A stretch of 64,000 nucleotides of DNA from Combretum micranthum (Eukaryota > Streptophyta > Magnoliopsida > Myrtales > Combretaceae), in the NCBI GenBank assembly GCA_024138025.1, contig JAMXBD010000962.1, positions 310,001-374,000 on the forward strand. The letters are read 5' to 3'. Positions within the stretch are counted from its first letter, which is position 1; each line of letters opens with the position of its first letter. This document shows, in pieces, positions 23,785 to 36,160 of the stretch. Made by a program: the position numbers and the translations under genes. The notes beneath the pieces were generated by a model. That model was not told where the DNA came from, did not search any database, and was given only the letters and a program-made list of their open reading frames with translations.

Positions 23785-26209
23785 TGTCACGCTCCAATGA
23801 GTACCCTAAACATAATAGCCTGTTGTACATAATATTAAAACTTAAGAATAACTACCTTAGTCACGTGGAAGCTTTCATATTGGTATAAGGTGTACGTTTA
23901 CAACAAATGAAACCGGTTGAGTTATACATTTTAAGATAATGGCAGCGAAACATTCAAAGCAATACTATTATGATTCATCAAAATAAAAAGGTCTTACAAC
24001 TTCTACAGGGTATTCCCTTGATAAATATCCATAATAACATAGTTTTATTAAGACAAATAACTAAGACTAGAAGATTTTAAAGGAAATCCAATGTAAGTCT
24101 TTAGATAAAATTCCTCCAAAAGCTTCCCAAACATAGGTTCTACCCGGACGATCAAGGTGGTATTGGGTACAAAAAAATAATTCGGCAACATAAAAAATCC
24201 ATTGGGGAGTAAGCATAACTAGTTTAGTTAGATAATCCTTATGCAAAAGTACTCATAACAAACATTCAAGCTAGTCCATTAAATAAGCATATGAAATGCA
24301 AACAACCATATGGTCAAACAATACATATGATTATTTGGTTTCGTATGTAGAATGGATTTACCCCTCCATCGTGGGTTAGGGAATGCTTTGAATGGGTCAT
24401 AATAGACCTCCTTGAAATTTACGCGCGTGTTAAGGTTCCAATCAAGTATACTACTAGTCCTTGGGCTTTCCTTACCCTAAGCGATCAATCCGTCTTGGCT
24501 ACACAATGAGGTTGTACTCCCCGAACGTTCTAATTTTTCAAGATGTAGCTAGACAACTTACCTTTCCGGTCCCATGCTGAGGAAGTAGTAAAAAATACGA
24601 AGATGATATTTTAAGTGATATGCATGAGTAGTTTACTTTTAAGGGATTTTTAATCCGACATTAATTCATTTAAGGTGATCAATCAATATTTGCATACACA
24701 GTAATGTACATAGAGACAATTTATGTCAATCAACCAATTGAGCTCCGATATACTTATCATTCAATGATCACACATAACGAATCACATACATAGCTCTCAT
24801 GATAACCCGCATGCGTGTTACTTTTTATCTTTTCCTAACATCTAATACTCTATTCTACAAGCATATGCGCGGATACATAAAACATAAAGAAAAACTCACT
24901 TGGCCATGACGATCTCTATCAGTCGAAGTAATCCTCGGGAAAGAGAAGATCTTGGTCCTCATCACCCAAAATAAAGGAAATATCCAAATACTCTAAGTTC
25001 TACTTAAATTTTCTAACTCTATATTATTAAATTCATCAAAATTCGGTTTTAAAGAAATTCCAACTTAAAATGGTCATAACTTGCTCATTTTAACTCGGAA
25101 TTTCGTATAATAAATATTGTTTTCTACCTACTCGAAAAGATATATCTATTTCTAAGGTTATTTTTATAATAAAATGTTATTTAGGCCTTAGACCAGTAAG
25201 ATACAGATCCACCACGAATTTCCTAACCTTTGAAAACACAATTTTCGAAACTTTTCTTCTTTCAAAAAAATCCTTAAACAAATATATAGATATATATGTG
25301 GTTGAAAAATCTTTTCGATACATAAATAGACCCATATTTTATACATGAATTCATTGGTGTTGTCTCAACAATTATTTTTCATAAAACAATATGTTTGATA
25401 GGTCTGAAAAGTTGGACTTTAAAAATTTTCTCCTTAAATGGTTTGAAAGAAAACTATAATTCCTGGAGTCGTTATAAAAAAGTGTTTTCCTTTTATATTT
25501 TATTTCCTGACTCTTTAAAGATAATTTCAACATTAAATTGTGGTCTTTTAAGTTTTCTACCAATTTTATTTGAAAAGAAAGAATTTCAAAATTTTGTTAA
25601 GTTTTTAGTAATACCTAATATTTTGAGTTTATCATCTCTGTGTTCTCCTATCTCTTAAAAATTGAGTTTATCATTTAGAAACTTACTTTATTAGGTTGTT
25701 GGCAAATTTTTATTTCTCTAAGTGGCTAAACTAGTGAGTTGATTTCTATTTTATCTTGAAAACTAATCTAGTTCTTAGTTTTTATCATGAAGTGGGTAAA
25801 AACCCTATAAATAAGTTTTTATGAAGAATTTTCATGATAAAGAATTATCAATATTAAAGTTCTAAACCAAAAATTTCCTATTATTATTTTGAAAAGAGTG
25901 TGTGTATCTACTTAGTTAAATCTTTGAAGAAATGTTCTTTGTTGGTGCCTTAAAGTTTCACGAGGAACTTGTCTAAGTTTTTGAAAAAAAATTATTGAAA
26001 ATAACATTCAAGTCCTTTGATGGAAAAATCCTTGCTAAGTGACAAAAATTTATATTAAAAAGAGTTTAGTATCATTTTATTAAAGAAAAACTCCTTCTTT
26101 TTTGTTGAGACAAAATCAATATATTCATGCATGAATAAGAATATGTAGTTATGAGAAAGATGAGGATATCACATAATAAGATAGAGAGATATATAAGAAG
26201 CAAATAATA

Positions 26210-26260
<51 letters not shown>

Positions 26261-27566
26261 GTATTGGGAGTCTTAGCTTCATCAAGGCTTCTCGATCAAC
26301 TATTGGGAGCCTTAGCTTCATTAATACTTCCCGGGACAAAGAATGGACTAGTCTTAAAAAGAAAAGAAAAGCATAACAATAAAAGCAATAATAATAAGAT
26401 GTTAGGTTAGTGAGCACTTAGGCTCTAAGAAATATATATATATATATATATACACATAAATTTATATAATAACATATAGAAGTTAGATTAGAGCAATAAT
26501 AATAACATTGATAACAATATAACAACAATAAAATAACATAAAGAAATTTTGTGAATGAATAAAAATAAAACATGAACATATTGTTGCTTCCTTAACACTA
26601 TGGTCTTAGGAAACACACATTATGATTTGTAATGTTGCATGACACGAATAAGAAGATGGTTAAAAACCTTTTACCTAGGGTAGGTGATGTTGTGTTTAGA
26701 AAATTTCCTAAAGAAAAGTGGGTGTTTTATTGAGATGGAAAGGAAGAGATTATTTGAGAGGAAAATTATAAAGAGAGAAATTGAGAAGTGATTTTGATAG
26801 AGTTTTGTTAAGGTAAAAAAATATGGGAAAGAATAAAGGAGGGAGGGGATATTTATAGAGTTTTTAAGTGAAAATTAGATGTAATTAAAATAAATGAAAA
26901 AGAAAAGAAATGGAGGGAAAGAGAGAGAGTGTTGGACGACAAGCATAGGGAAAGGAGAAAAAAATTGATTAAATTTGTTGTTTTGTAATAAAAAGTAATC
27001 AAAAAGTAAGATATGATGTGTATAAGGTTTCATGGGAAAAGTAAATGTAAGAAATAGGTATGGTAGAGTGTAAGAATATATTGTAAGAAAAAGTAGAGAT
27101 AGTGAAATAGTAATGAATACTACAAATAGTACTATAAATAGTAGACTAGACAATTTAAATAAGTATAGTAAAGAAAATATGCGTAAACGAGCTATATCTA
27201 ATATTAATAGTTGTCGAAAAATTCTAAAAATAATATTTTTGAAATCCTTAAATTTTTATGAGTCTAATGGTATTATCGGAATATTTTCACTATTTTACTC
27301 ATCAGGATCCTAATTTTAGAAACTAATCTCGTTCAGGTGCGAAACAAACTAAACTTTAGTGAATCTGATCTTTTTAACCTTTCTTACATAATTTCAAACT
27401 ATAATTCGAAATTATTTCATTTTTATTGTTTTTAGGCTTCGTGCATGGGATTGCTAGATCTAGATTCACTAGACTAAAGAATAGAACTATGTTGGCTTTA
27501 AGGTTTTGGTTTGATTTTCGATTATTAGGGTTTACTTATATTTACCTTAAAATGTAAGGGCTTACA
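23785..27566 (-). mobile_element. Solo LTR, long-LTR family (copy 4), inserted in the Ty3 pol
   Basis: On the + strand it runs from TGTCACGCTCCAATGAG to AAGGGCTTACA, 3.78 kb. Perfect CTAGT duplications flank it (23780-23784 and 27567-27571). The minus-strand TATA box is at 26850-26857 and a (TAA)n microsatellite at 26214-26260. It cuts the Ty3 pol between RT and RNase H, which fixes the order of events: the Ty3 element came first. Confidence 0.88.
26214..26260. repeat. (TAA)n microsatellite
   Basis: About fifteen ATA/TAA units inside solo LTR copy 4. Confidence 0.9.
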
Positions 27567-28396
27567 CTAGTAGTTACATTGCCTCCACCTTCTTTAGGTC
27601 AGTTGTGAACCCATGCTTAGATATTATATGCCCTAAATATTCCATGTATGTAGCTCCAAATACACATTTGCTGTGTTTAAGGTATAATTTTTCCCTTCAC
27701 ACCACTTCTAAAATAGCCCTCGGGTGTTTCATATGTTAGTTCAACTCCCTATTGTAAACTACTATATCATCAAAGAATAATAGTACAAACCTCCTTAAAT
27801 ATAGTTTGACCAACTCATTCATTAACCCTTGAAATGTAGAGGGAGCATTAGTCAACCCAAAAGGCTTGACCATAAATTCATAATGGCCTTCATGAGTCTT
27901 GAAGGCTGTCTTATAATTGTCTCTGGCATGCATCAAAATTTGATGGTACCCAGATTGCATGTCAAGCTTACTAAAATAACTAGCACTATAGGGTTCATCA
28001 AACAAATCCTCTACTAAGGGAATTAGATGTCGGTCTTTAATAGTAAGCTTGTTGAGCTCCCTATAGTCTACATACATTCTCTAAGTATTGGCTTTTTTTC
28101 TTTACTAAGACTACGAGTGATGAAAATGGGCTATGACTTAGCCTGATTGTTGCCTGTTCCAACATCTATCTTACCATGGCTTCTAATACACTCTTTTGGG
28201 CAACTGAGTGTTCATAAGGCCTTAGATTAACTAGTTGAGCACCATCTTTAAGATGAATATGGTGTTCATGACCCCTGGTTAGTGGAAGTTTCTTAGGCTC
28301 CTCAAATAATTCATGGATTTTTTTAATCGATTCTAGTAAACATGGAGGTATCATGTTGTTTCTTTCATTATTATTTTCAACTAATGCTCCACTCAC
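27567..28396 (-). pseudogene. Ty3 reverse transcriptase, upstream of the solo LTR
   Basis: Minus strand. The N-terminal part has a linker and a degraded HHIHLKDGAQLVNLRPY block (28166-28396). The palm then shows YVDYRELNKLTIKDRHLIPL, SKLDMQSGYHQI, FGLTNAPSTFQ and FFDDIVVY (27736-28077). FFDDIVVY is the catalytic Asp-Asp motif of Ty3 reverse transcriptases. The following CVFGATYMEYLGHIIS block runs up to the solo LTR. At least two frame breaks separate the blocks. Confidence 0.85.
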
Positions 28397-28429
28397 TACC
28401 TAACATTGAACTTCTCCTTCTGGTCTCCC

Positions 28430-28850
28430 TTTCTTAGCAAATGTAACCAACCCCTTCCCATCCATTGACTTTACAGTATCTCTCAGACCACATAACTTGC
28501 AATCTTATCCTTTGTAATTAAAGTCTATAGTAAGGTCACAAAAGTACCATATTATACTACCTAGACACCTAAGCCATGAAATTTCCAATACAATATCATC
28601 CCCCTCTATTGGTAACACATGCAAACCAACCTAAAAAATGACATCCTATATTTCTAAATTAAGTTGAGATATGCATCCTTTAGTAAATATAGGCGTACCA
28701 TCAACTATTGTCACCTTGATAGATTTTGAGCACTCCATAACACCAAACAACCCTTTAGATATCCTTTCATCCACAAAATTAAGAGAACTACCTATAAAAA
28801 GACTTGAATCTTATCATCTCAAACTCTTGTACTTGATTATAGCACATAAA
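28430..28850 (-). pseudogene. Ty3 protease-like region
   Basis: Minus strand between gag and RT. Readable pieces include FIGSSLNFVDERI, VTIVDGTP and LPIEGDDIVLEISWL, followed by LGSIIWYFCDL. This pattern matches the retropepsin-like region before RT in plant Ty3 elements ('GxDVVLGxxWL' then 'LG.I.WDF'). The catalytic D-S/T-G block is not clear because of stops. The assignment rests on order and on the second motif. Confidence 0.6.
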
Positions 28851-28959
28851 GTCAACTTAGGCATCTTTTCTTCTAACACTTCTTCACTTCGTATATTCAC
28901 TTGGTTAAATGGTACCTCTTCTTCCTCTTCTACTATAAGCATTCTCAAGGGTTTGTTCT

Positions 28960-30031
28960 TGCATCTATGCCCTGGACCAAATGTCTCATCACACTAGAAA
29001 CATTATCATTTTCTCTGTTTCTCTTCCAGTTCTTCTAGTGTAAGTCTCCTTGTGGAACGATTAAGGTTGGTAGGTTGGATTGATGAGCGAGGAGACTTGT
29101 ATGGTATTGGTTTAGTGTTTTGGGTAGTAGGTATTGGTTTAGGGTAATTGAGTGTTTTGGTTGTTTTATCAGGATTAGATGTGACATTAGTGTAGCTATT
29201 GAAATTGGTGGTTTTTGTGGGTTTGTAAGTCGATTTGGTAGTGTTCAGTATGGTCTCTTGTAATTTTGCCAGGGTAAAGGCGTGTCGGAGTGTTTGGGGT
29301 TGGAACATTTGAACTGGCTATTGTATTTCTAGTTTCAATCCACTCAAGAAACGACTAATTTTGTGGGTCTTAGGTAAAAGCACTAGAGTAGTTAAGTACT
29401 CAAATTCAATCAAGTATTCTTCTATAGTGCCATTTTGCACCAACTCCTTCAGGTTAGCCATAGGATCGTCGAAAGTTCCTGCACTAAATCTTTGTTGCAA
29501 GGCTACTACAAACTCTTCCTAGGTTATAGGAGTAGGCAAAGCCCAGTTTCAAACAAAAGAATGGTACCGATGTAAAGCCAAGTCTTCTAAATGCATTGTA
29601 ACAATCTTAACCTTATGATTATTAGGGGTTTCATCCATTTCAAAGAAATGTTCAACCTTAATGAGCTAAGATTTAAGATCTCTACTAGTAAAAGTTGGAA
29701 AAACCCCAATTGCTTAAGTCTGGTAGTCATTGGGTAATGCACTTCATATGGCACAAAAGGGTTTTTCATTACAACCTTTGCTTTATCTAGAGTATTGCTT
29801 GCAGGTGTCCCTAGAATGGGTAATCGCCATGGTTACTTTGTCCCACACTAACTACTTCATTAACTTTCTTTTACAGGTCTGCAAGGCTAACCTGTAATGA
29901 TCTAGAGTGGACTGTTGTTGCTTGAACATTTCTGTGAGAATTTGCAACAATTTCTCATCGTGATCCTTAAGCTAATTCTTTATAGAGTCTTCTATTTGTC
30001 CTCCTCCACAAGTTTTGAACATTCCACTCAT
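28960..30031 (-). pseudogene. Ty3 gag, degraded
   Basis: Minus strand. The most likely start codon is at 30031, just inside the PBS (MSGMFKTCGGGQIEDSIKN). A capsid segment with FSAGTFDDPMANLKELVQNG and IEEYLIEFEYLTTLV lies at 29318-29500, followed by an Asn/Thr/Pro-rich linker and RRLTLEELEEKQRK (29006-29308). A degraded zinc-knuckle region (PGHRCKNK-like) ends near 28960. Stops and shifts are frequent. Confidence 0.75.
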
Positions 30032-30032
30032 A

Positions 30033-30049
30033 GATTGGCTCTGATATCA
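30033..30049 (-). other. Primer binding site of the Ty3 element (initiator tRNA-Met type)
   Basis: On the minus strand the sequence TGATATCAGAGCC lies next to the LTR edge. It differs by one base from TGGTATCAGAGCC, the common plant PBS complementary to initiator tRNA-Met. Confidence 0.65.
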
Positions 30050-30051
30050 AT

Positions 30052-30439
30052 TGTTTTTAGGAATAATTTGGTGTTGTAATTAACTATTAATTAGCCATTA
30101 TCTTCGAATGTAGAGAGTTCAACATTTGGGATGCAATGTTTTTGTTTTTTCGTACTTTTTTTAGTCATTTCCCTAGTGTATATGTATACGGATGTGACAA
30201 TTAGTTACAACTAGATTATGTATCCCATATGATGATAGGTGGCAAAATAAAAAGACAAAAGATATGATGATTACTAACAAACTTCATCATATGCTAACTA
30301 CTAACAACTTCAACCCTTATTCTAAATAAAGTATGAACCAGCTATATTGCTCTAATTTATTGGGCTATTATATTAATATAAAATGGGCTGTTGGGTCACC
30401 ATTGGCCCATCTCCAAGTAATAACTCTCAACCAGCAACA
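30052..30439 (-). repeat. 5' LTR of the Ty3 element
   Basis: On the + strand it spans TGTTTTTAGG to CCAGCAACA, ~388 bp with TG...CA ends, directly next to the PBS. The outer end was chosen by eye; no second LTR exists in the window to confirm it. Confidence 0.5.
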
Positions 30440-33006
30440 ATTCATGCTTAAGCTTTACTTTACTCTTAGTTGAGGAAATACATTCAACTTTGTCTACTTT
30501 TAGAACTCCCAAATCAAACCTTAATGTTATCATCTTCCTTACAACATTGTCTCACCTATCTATACTCATTCTAAAACTTATGACTAGAATTAGATGCTCT
30601 GGATAAGATTAAATAACACAAACTTGTCATGCTTGTAGCTAATAAACACAGTTCTTGGTAGCAAGAAAAGAAAAATCATGCTAATTTGATCCTAAGCTTA
30701 TCTTGGAAATAAAATCTAGATGCCAATAGTTAGTAGCATTCATTAATAGAACATATGAAAAAGTTTAACAAGGAAACTATGTGCTAACACTCATCAAAAT
30801 GTTCTTTTGAGTGATGACACAACTTGAACCTTCTCGCGGACACCAATTTAGGTTTTCCAACAACTTTAACAAATTTAAATGCATATTATTCGCTAAAAAC
30901 AAAATCAAGCAAAAGGAAAATCATTACAATCATGAGTTATGTGATGCAATTTCATGGTTAGGGTTAGGGTTTCATTTGATAGAACAACAAGAACTCTGAC
31001 TTATGTTTTTCTCTCTTGGTTTTGCTTGATGCAATTTAAGCGCTAGGATTAGGGTTTTGAAATCTCATAAAAAAAATAATAAGACATAATGATTGTGCTG
31101 AAGAACACTATCAGTAATCATCTTCTTCACAGAGAACCATGGCTAGGATCTTTAACAAGTATACCCCCAATTGAGACCTTAAACTGTCGCATCTTCTGCT
31201 TAATTGAGTTAGACACCAAACCTAAGAACAAACTCGAATTTCTCCATCTCCTTCTCCACAAGACCTAGACATCACTTTGCCAAACAAAGGTTCGATTCAC
31301 ACCAACTCATGAAACCTATATCAAGTCACATGGAAACTGAGTCCAGGTGAAAAATTTAACACAATCATTGTGTTTCTTGGAATCTTTGGTGAGATTAATG
31401 TTGGTACAATGGAAAAAGAAGGATGAGAAATGAAAAAGATGGGAAATAACTGGGTCAAGTCGTGTACTAGCAACTTGTAGGGAAGTTTTAAGATCCACTG
31501 TTGGATCTTTCACACAAATTAGTAAGTTAGTTTTAAAGTGATAGGCTGCGACTTGATGCAAGTAGAACCCATAAAAAATTAGGGTATGGAATTTTGTTTT
31601 AAAATAGTAGCCATTTCAATCGGATGACCTATGTTTTTCCAAGTAGTTGGATGGTTAAACATGTGACTTCCACAGAAGTCACCTTTAGGTGACTTAATGC
31701 AATAAGAGAAAGAATGTTTGAAAAGCAAACTGAAATAACTTTTTGTATAAGAAAGAGCAAAGTTTTTTTAAAAGATTTAAAAGAGATGATGATTGAGAGT
31801 ATATCTTGAGTTTATAAAAAAAAAAACCAAAGAAAATTAAATAAATATGCTTACCTATATAATTAATAAGACAGTTTGACTAAATAAAACTAATGACATA
31901 GAAATTTAGGAATTATCGCTTATGCATAACTTGGGCCCTATGTACGTAGACGAGTTAAGTCTTAAAGTATTCATGAATATATGGATCCTAATCTAAATAA
32001 TTTAAATAAGAATATAAAATAAATGACTAGTGGTACTTGGGGCATTATCTTAATACGAGTCTTTCAACTCATGAATGACAACTAATGGTTGAGCTTTGTA
32101 AAAAGAGAAAAGGGTTTAGAAACTGTTTCAAGTACATATTAATTATGTTCCTTGCTAAGATAGATTTAGTAGCCACATTATACTTAAACTTAATCTAATT
32201 ATTTGATGATTGTTGCGTGGTATCCTCGCATTAGGTTATAATTCTAATTGCAACTTCAAAATGATATGGTTGTCTGGGCCACCAAAAATGCCGATATGGC
32301 TCATTAGGTAGTCCATAGGGGAAATCTGAGACTGGATGATTGATTGGCTCAAATGAAGTTGTAATGAGTCATGTGGGATTATGGGTCTTATGTAAAACAT
32401 TACAATGGACTTTGCTTATTAATGACTGGATGTGAGAGTGAACTAGATGAGATTGCTTCTTTTTTTTTTATTTTAATTTTTTTTATAAGTTCCAAAGGCT
32501 TGTTTATCTTCTTGATGTTTGATTTGGTTTCTCTTTTGCTCCTTGTTATTGTCTGGAGGGAGTTATGAATACCTAAGTGCATGTTTGGTACTTCTAATAT
32601 GTTGTGAGTACTTGTTTGCCTAACTTGTAATTGATTATATTTATCATGTTTGATCCACTAGAATAGCAGCGTGAGACATGTGTGAGTATACTTGTTTATT
32701 GTGTACTGAGTTTTGATCCTCACTTTTTAACTATTTTAGATACTGCTAATGACTTAGTATGTAAACTTGCATCATGACTCCTAGAATTTAGGGATGAGAA
32801 AGTTAGTGAGGAATGGATAGTAGGCGTATACCGTGAGACATGAACTTTGTTTAGAAGTTTCTTTTCAAAACTCCTTTTAAACTTATTTTGAAGCCAAATG
32901 ATTATAATTAAATAAAATTTGTTTATCTTTACTTTACGATGAACCTCTAGGCCAAAAAGCTTTTTTCTTTTAGTTGATTAGTGCTCCTATGAAGGGATCA
33001 TGGCAA
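30440..33006. other. Intergenic stretch with no recognised gene
   Basis: AT-rich DNA without a recognisable protein, RNA gene or element end. Open frames such as 31316-31561 (-) and 32371-32568 (+) are short and show no family resemblance. A TTAGGGTTAGGG word at about 30959-30971 is isolated. Confidence 0.5.
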
Positions 33007-33144
33007 ACCACGTTTGGTTTTGAATAATTTGGTACTTGAAGTAAGTTTTTGCATACATTTTTCTTGCCTAATTGAACTTGTTTTAAGTAGAAAAAATATA
33101 TGCAAAAACTTACTTTAGGTACCAAATTTTTCAAAATCAAACTT
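33007..33144. repeat. Inverted repeat (~55-bp arms) at the left edge of the gag-only element
   Basis: The left arm (about 33007-33063) reads TTTGGTTTTGAATAATTTGG, then TACTTGAAGTAAGTTTTTGC. The right arm (33091-33144) is its inverted, slightly diverged copy. The loop is ~27 bp. A further direct copy of the right-arm core lies at 33151-33183, and related words resume at 43679-43760, past the gag-only element. The retroelement therefore landed inside this palindromic repeat. Confidence 0.75.
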
Positions 33145-33183
33145 CATATGAGAAAAATGTATGCAAAAACTTGCTTTAGATAC

Positions 33184-35268
33184 TATCGACCCACGATTTT
33201 TCAATTTGTGGTTTAATTTCCTTCAATTGGATTTGTATCAAATCCTAACACATTTGATACGGATCCTCAACTAGAAACTAAAAGAAATATTTATTTTGTA
33301 AAGAGTCGCCACTTGACATGGTTAGGAAAAATTTTGAAGTTAAAACTAATAGGATGATTGGTTCTAACTTAGTTATAGGTCGTGTTTAAAATTGATTTTG
33401 AAATCAGTTTTAACCATAAAATTCTAGGCACAAGTGCTATCTTATTAAAACCAATGGAATAAAGAAAATTACTTTATATTTACAAAGCATATGATGGAAC
33501 AAAACATTTTTTCGGATTTTATGTCGCCCCAAAGGTGCCTAAATACTCGGTAGTCGGGATCAGACAAAACTTGGTTCTTTTTGTAAAATATTAGTGAATT
33601 GGTTTATTTTAAATTGCTAATTCATTCGCTTTAAGTTCTTTAATTCTTATTGATTTTGAAAATTTAGCTAGTGATGATCTCTAAGCACTGCCATTTGTTT
33701 TTATTTTAAGAAAATGGAATTTTCTAGGTGACAAAATTTTTGTCCTTTTTACCATTTTCATTTTTTTTATTTGAAATTCTTCAAATATATACTTTTAATT
33801 TACAAAAGAAACCTAAAATAAGCATTTGTTTATATAGCATTAATTTTTTATTCCTTTCTTACATTCTCTTGTTATTATTTTCTTTTTTAAATCTTTTTAT
33901 TTTATTTTTATTTTTCTACTTTATTATTATATTATATATATATATATATATATAACAACAAACATACTTGAAAGATTACAGGCGTGTAGATCTGGGCGAG
34001 GGGGTCGGACTTTGGTTCGAAGTTAGGTCGGATTTGGGTTGATGGGTCGCAGCAGAGGAGTCGGCTAGTGGAATAAGGAATGACGACTCTAGTGGCCGTT
34101 GAAGGTAGTGAATATGTCGAATAGGGGCTTTAGGAGGTATACAAACCTCCAATGACCTTATCTTTGTTTGAAAGCAACCTTGGATGGTGGCTTTGACCCT
34201 AGCTAGTGGCAGCTTACGATCAAGGTTCACCAACATGGTGGTCGGTGTCCTTTGGCCAAGATCAGACTATCAATTGGGAGCCACACGTACCAAAAAGCTT
34301 CCTTCAACAACTAAATCGCTCAAAATCACCTAGAAAGCTTCAAAATCGAAGCTTTGTTTGAAATCCTAACTTCTATGCTACTTTGAATTCAAGCCTTTTT
34401 TAGTGGATTTTTGTTGTGATTGATGATCCTAATAGCTTCCTTAAGCTCCTATTTATACTCTTAGATCTCGAGAAAAATTGGGGATCAATTGAATTGCTTT
34501 GATGTATAATCATGAAAATTAGGGTTTTGTGGTCAAATATGATTAATGTCGATTTCAAGTTTTTTAGGCAAATTTAAAAGAATATTCAAGTATGTTTTAC
34601 CTTTAGATGCTTCATGGAAGCTTAAATTCATCTTAATTTGGTCAAAATCTCTATTAAGATGATGGAGCTTCTTCTGAATTCTTAATTTTCCCTAATGTTT
34701 AAGCTCAATTTTGAATGCCTTAAACTAAGAATCGAGACATGAAACTGGTCTCAATACATAGTACTCCGTGTATACTTCACAATTTCACCATTTATTTGGT
34801 GAAATTGTGAAGTAAAATTAGTCAAAATGGGCCTTAAAGATGGTAGTGAAAACTTCTCATTTCCTAAGAAGATGACGTAACATCATCAGTGATGTCACCT
34901 TCCCCAATCAGCGCATGTTGGGGAAAAAAATGAGGTAGTTTTGCCTCCTTCAAGATTCAAACACAGGTCTTTCATATGTGTTTCAAAGACTTATCCATAT
35001 AGGCTGTTAGCCAGTGCCTCAAATTTGTGTATACATAAATGGGTTTTAAGACTTTAACATGGGCCCAACTAAATAGACCAACTCTTTGTGGGTTATTTAA
35101 TTGTGTCCAAAAAGATTTATAATTAAAATTAATATTATATTAAGCCCATAAACCTATTATTTGTAAATTATTAATTTTTTATTTTTGCAAAGGTAATTTG
35201 TGGCTTAATACAATATTAATTTTTATTATAAATTAAAGACTTAAATGGGAAAAAATGAGGTGTCTATA
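33184..35268 (-). repeat. 3' LTR of the gag-only element
   Basis: It aligns by eye with 41441-43678 from the block AGAGTCGCCACTTGACATGG to the end AAAATGAGGTGTCTATA. The minus-strand TATA box TATAAATAGG lies near 34449-34458. It lacks a ~130-bp segment and the ~94-bp hairpin that the other LTR has, but keeps ~90 bp that the other has lost. Confidence 0.8.
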
Positions 35269-35281
35269 GTTGTCCCTCTTT
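35269..35281 (-). other. Polypurine tract of the gag-only element
   Basis: On the minus strand AAAGAGGGACAAC lies immediately before the LTR start TATAGACACC, as expected for a PPT that primes plus-strand DNA. Confidence 0.6.
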
Positions 35282-35579
35282 GTAGTGTTATTTGTTAAAA
35301 CTTCACTACAAAGATAAAAAGAGACCTCAGTTTGCTTTCTCAAAGGTTTAGGGTAAACCTAGAGGTAGAAGTAGTGCTCCTGCAACTTAATTTGATATAA
35401 TGACTTAGGATAGGTATCTTGTGAGCTGGCTTGTAATTTGGTTGAAGTGCGCTCCTCGAGCTAGCACTTAGCTTAGATTTTGAAGGACAACTAAAGTTCT
35501 TACTAAAGTTCCTAAGATTCTCAAGGGATAACTATATATCTTGGCTTTTCTTGGGATGACAACTTTTGACTAAAGCTCC

Positions 35580-36160
35580 TAACATTTGTAGGATTGCTTA
35601 AAGCTTCTATACTGAAGGATAACCAAATTTCCTAAACATATGAATGTAGAGGTTCTTGAAATTATGTAAAAATGACTGAATCTCCTAACTTTTGTAGGAT
35701 GGCTTAAAGCTTCCATATTGAAGGAGAACCAAAGTTCCTAAACATAGGAATACAATGTTTTGCGAAGGTCTTTGAGAATAAATAAAGCTCCTGAAGATCT
35801 TAACAATCTCCACAAGATGATTAAAGTTGCTAAGAGTTACGTAAGATAACTGCAGCTCTTGAAGTCTTCATGGGCAACTAATGGTCTTGAAGGCTTCATA
35901 AGATAACTGAAGTACTTGGGACTTCTATAAGATAACTTTAAGCTCCCACAGTCTCTATAAGATAATTAAAAGTTCCTGAAGACTCCATAAGATAACTAAA
36001 GTTCCTAAAAGCTTTATGGGACAACTGATTGTCCTAAAGACTTTATAAGATCACTAGAGTTCTTAAGAGTTATATAAGATAACTACAGTTCTTTAAAGCT
36101 TTATGGGACAATTGATTGTCCTAAAGACTTCATAAGATAATTGAAGTTCCTGAAGCTGAA
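35580..36160. repeat. ~28-32 bp minisatellite and longer duplications
   Basis: Units of the type ATAAGATAACTGAAGTTCCT plus AAAGACTTC repeat about a dozen times from ~35785 to 36160. Upstream, a ~70-bp segment (CTTAAAGCTTCYATAYTGAAGG...) occurs twice (35595 and 35700). A second tandem pair of ~113 bp (TTTCATTTCTCAATTTAAGT...) lies at 36240-36460. Confidence 0.75.

Larger units (their letters stand above)
22259..30439 (-). mobile_element. Degraded Ty3 (chromovirus-like) retrotransposon, split by a solo LTR
   Basis: Minus-strand order from high to low coordinates: a ~390-bp LTR (30052-30439), PBS, gag, protease and RT (to 27567), then the inserted solo LTR (23785-27566), then RT thumb/RNase H and integrase (to ~22259). 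Reading frames are broken by stops and shifts throughout. The integrase lacks its C-terminal part and the 3' LTR is missing, so the element is truncated at about 22259. A short LTR with a zinc-knuckle gag and this integrase type suggests a Reina/Tekay/CRM-side chromovirus; the lineage is inferred. Confidence 0.8.

Noticed and set aside
30959..30971. TTAGGGTTAGGG, telomere-like word
   Set aside because: Only two units, isolated, and not an array; chance or common promoter-like word.
31316..31561. 81-codon minus-strand frame
   Set aside because: Short, no family resemblance that I can name, and no neighbouring coding exons.
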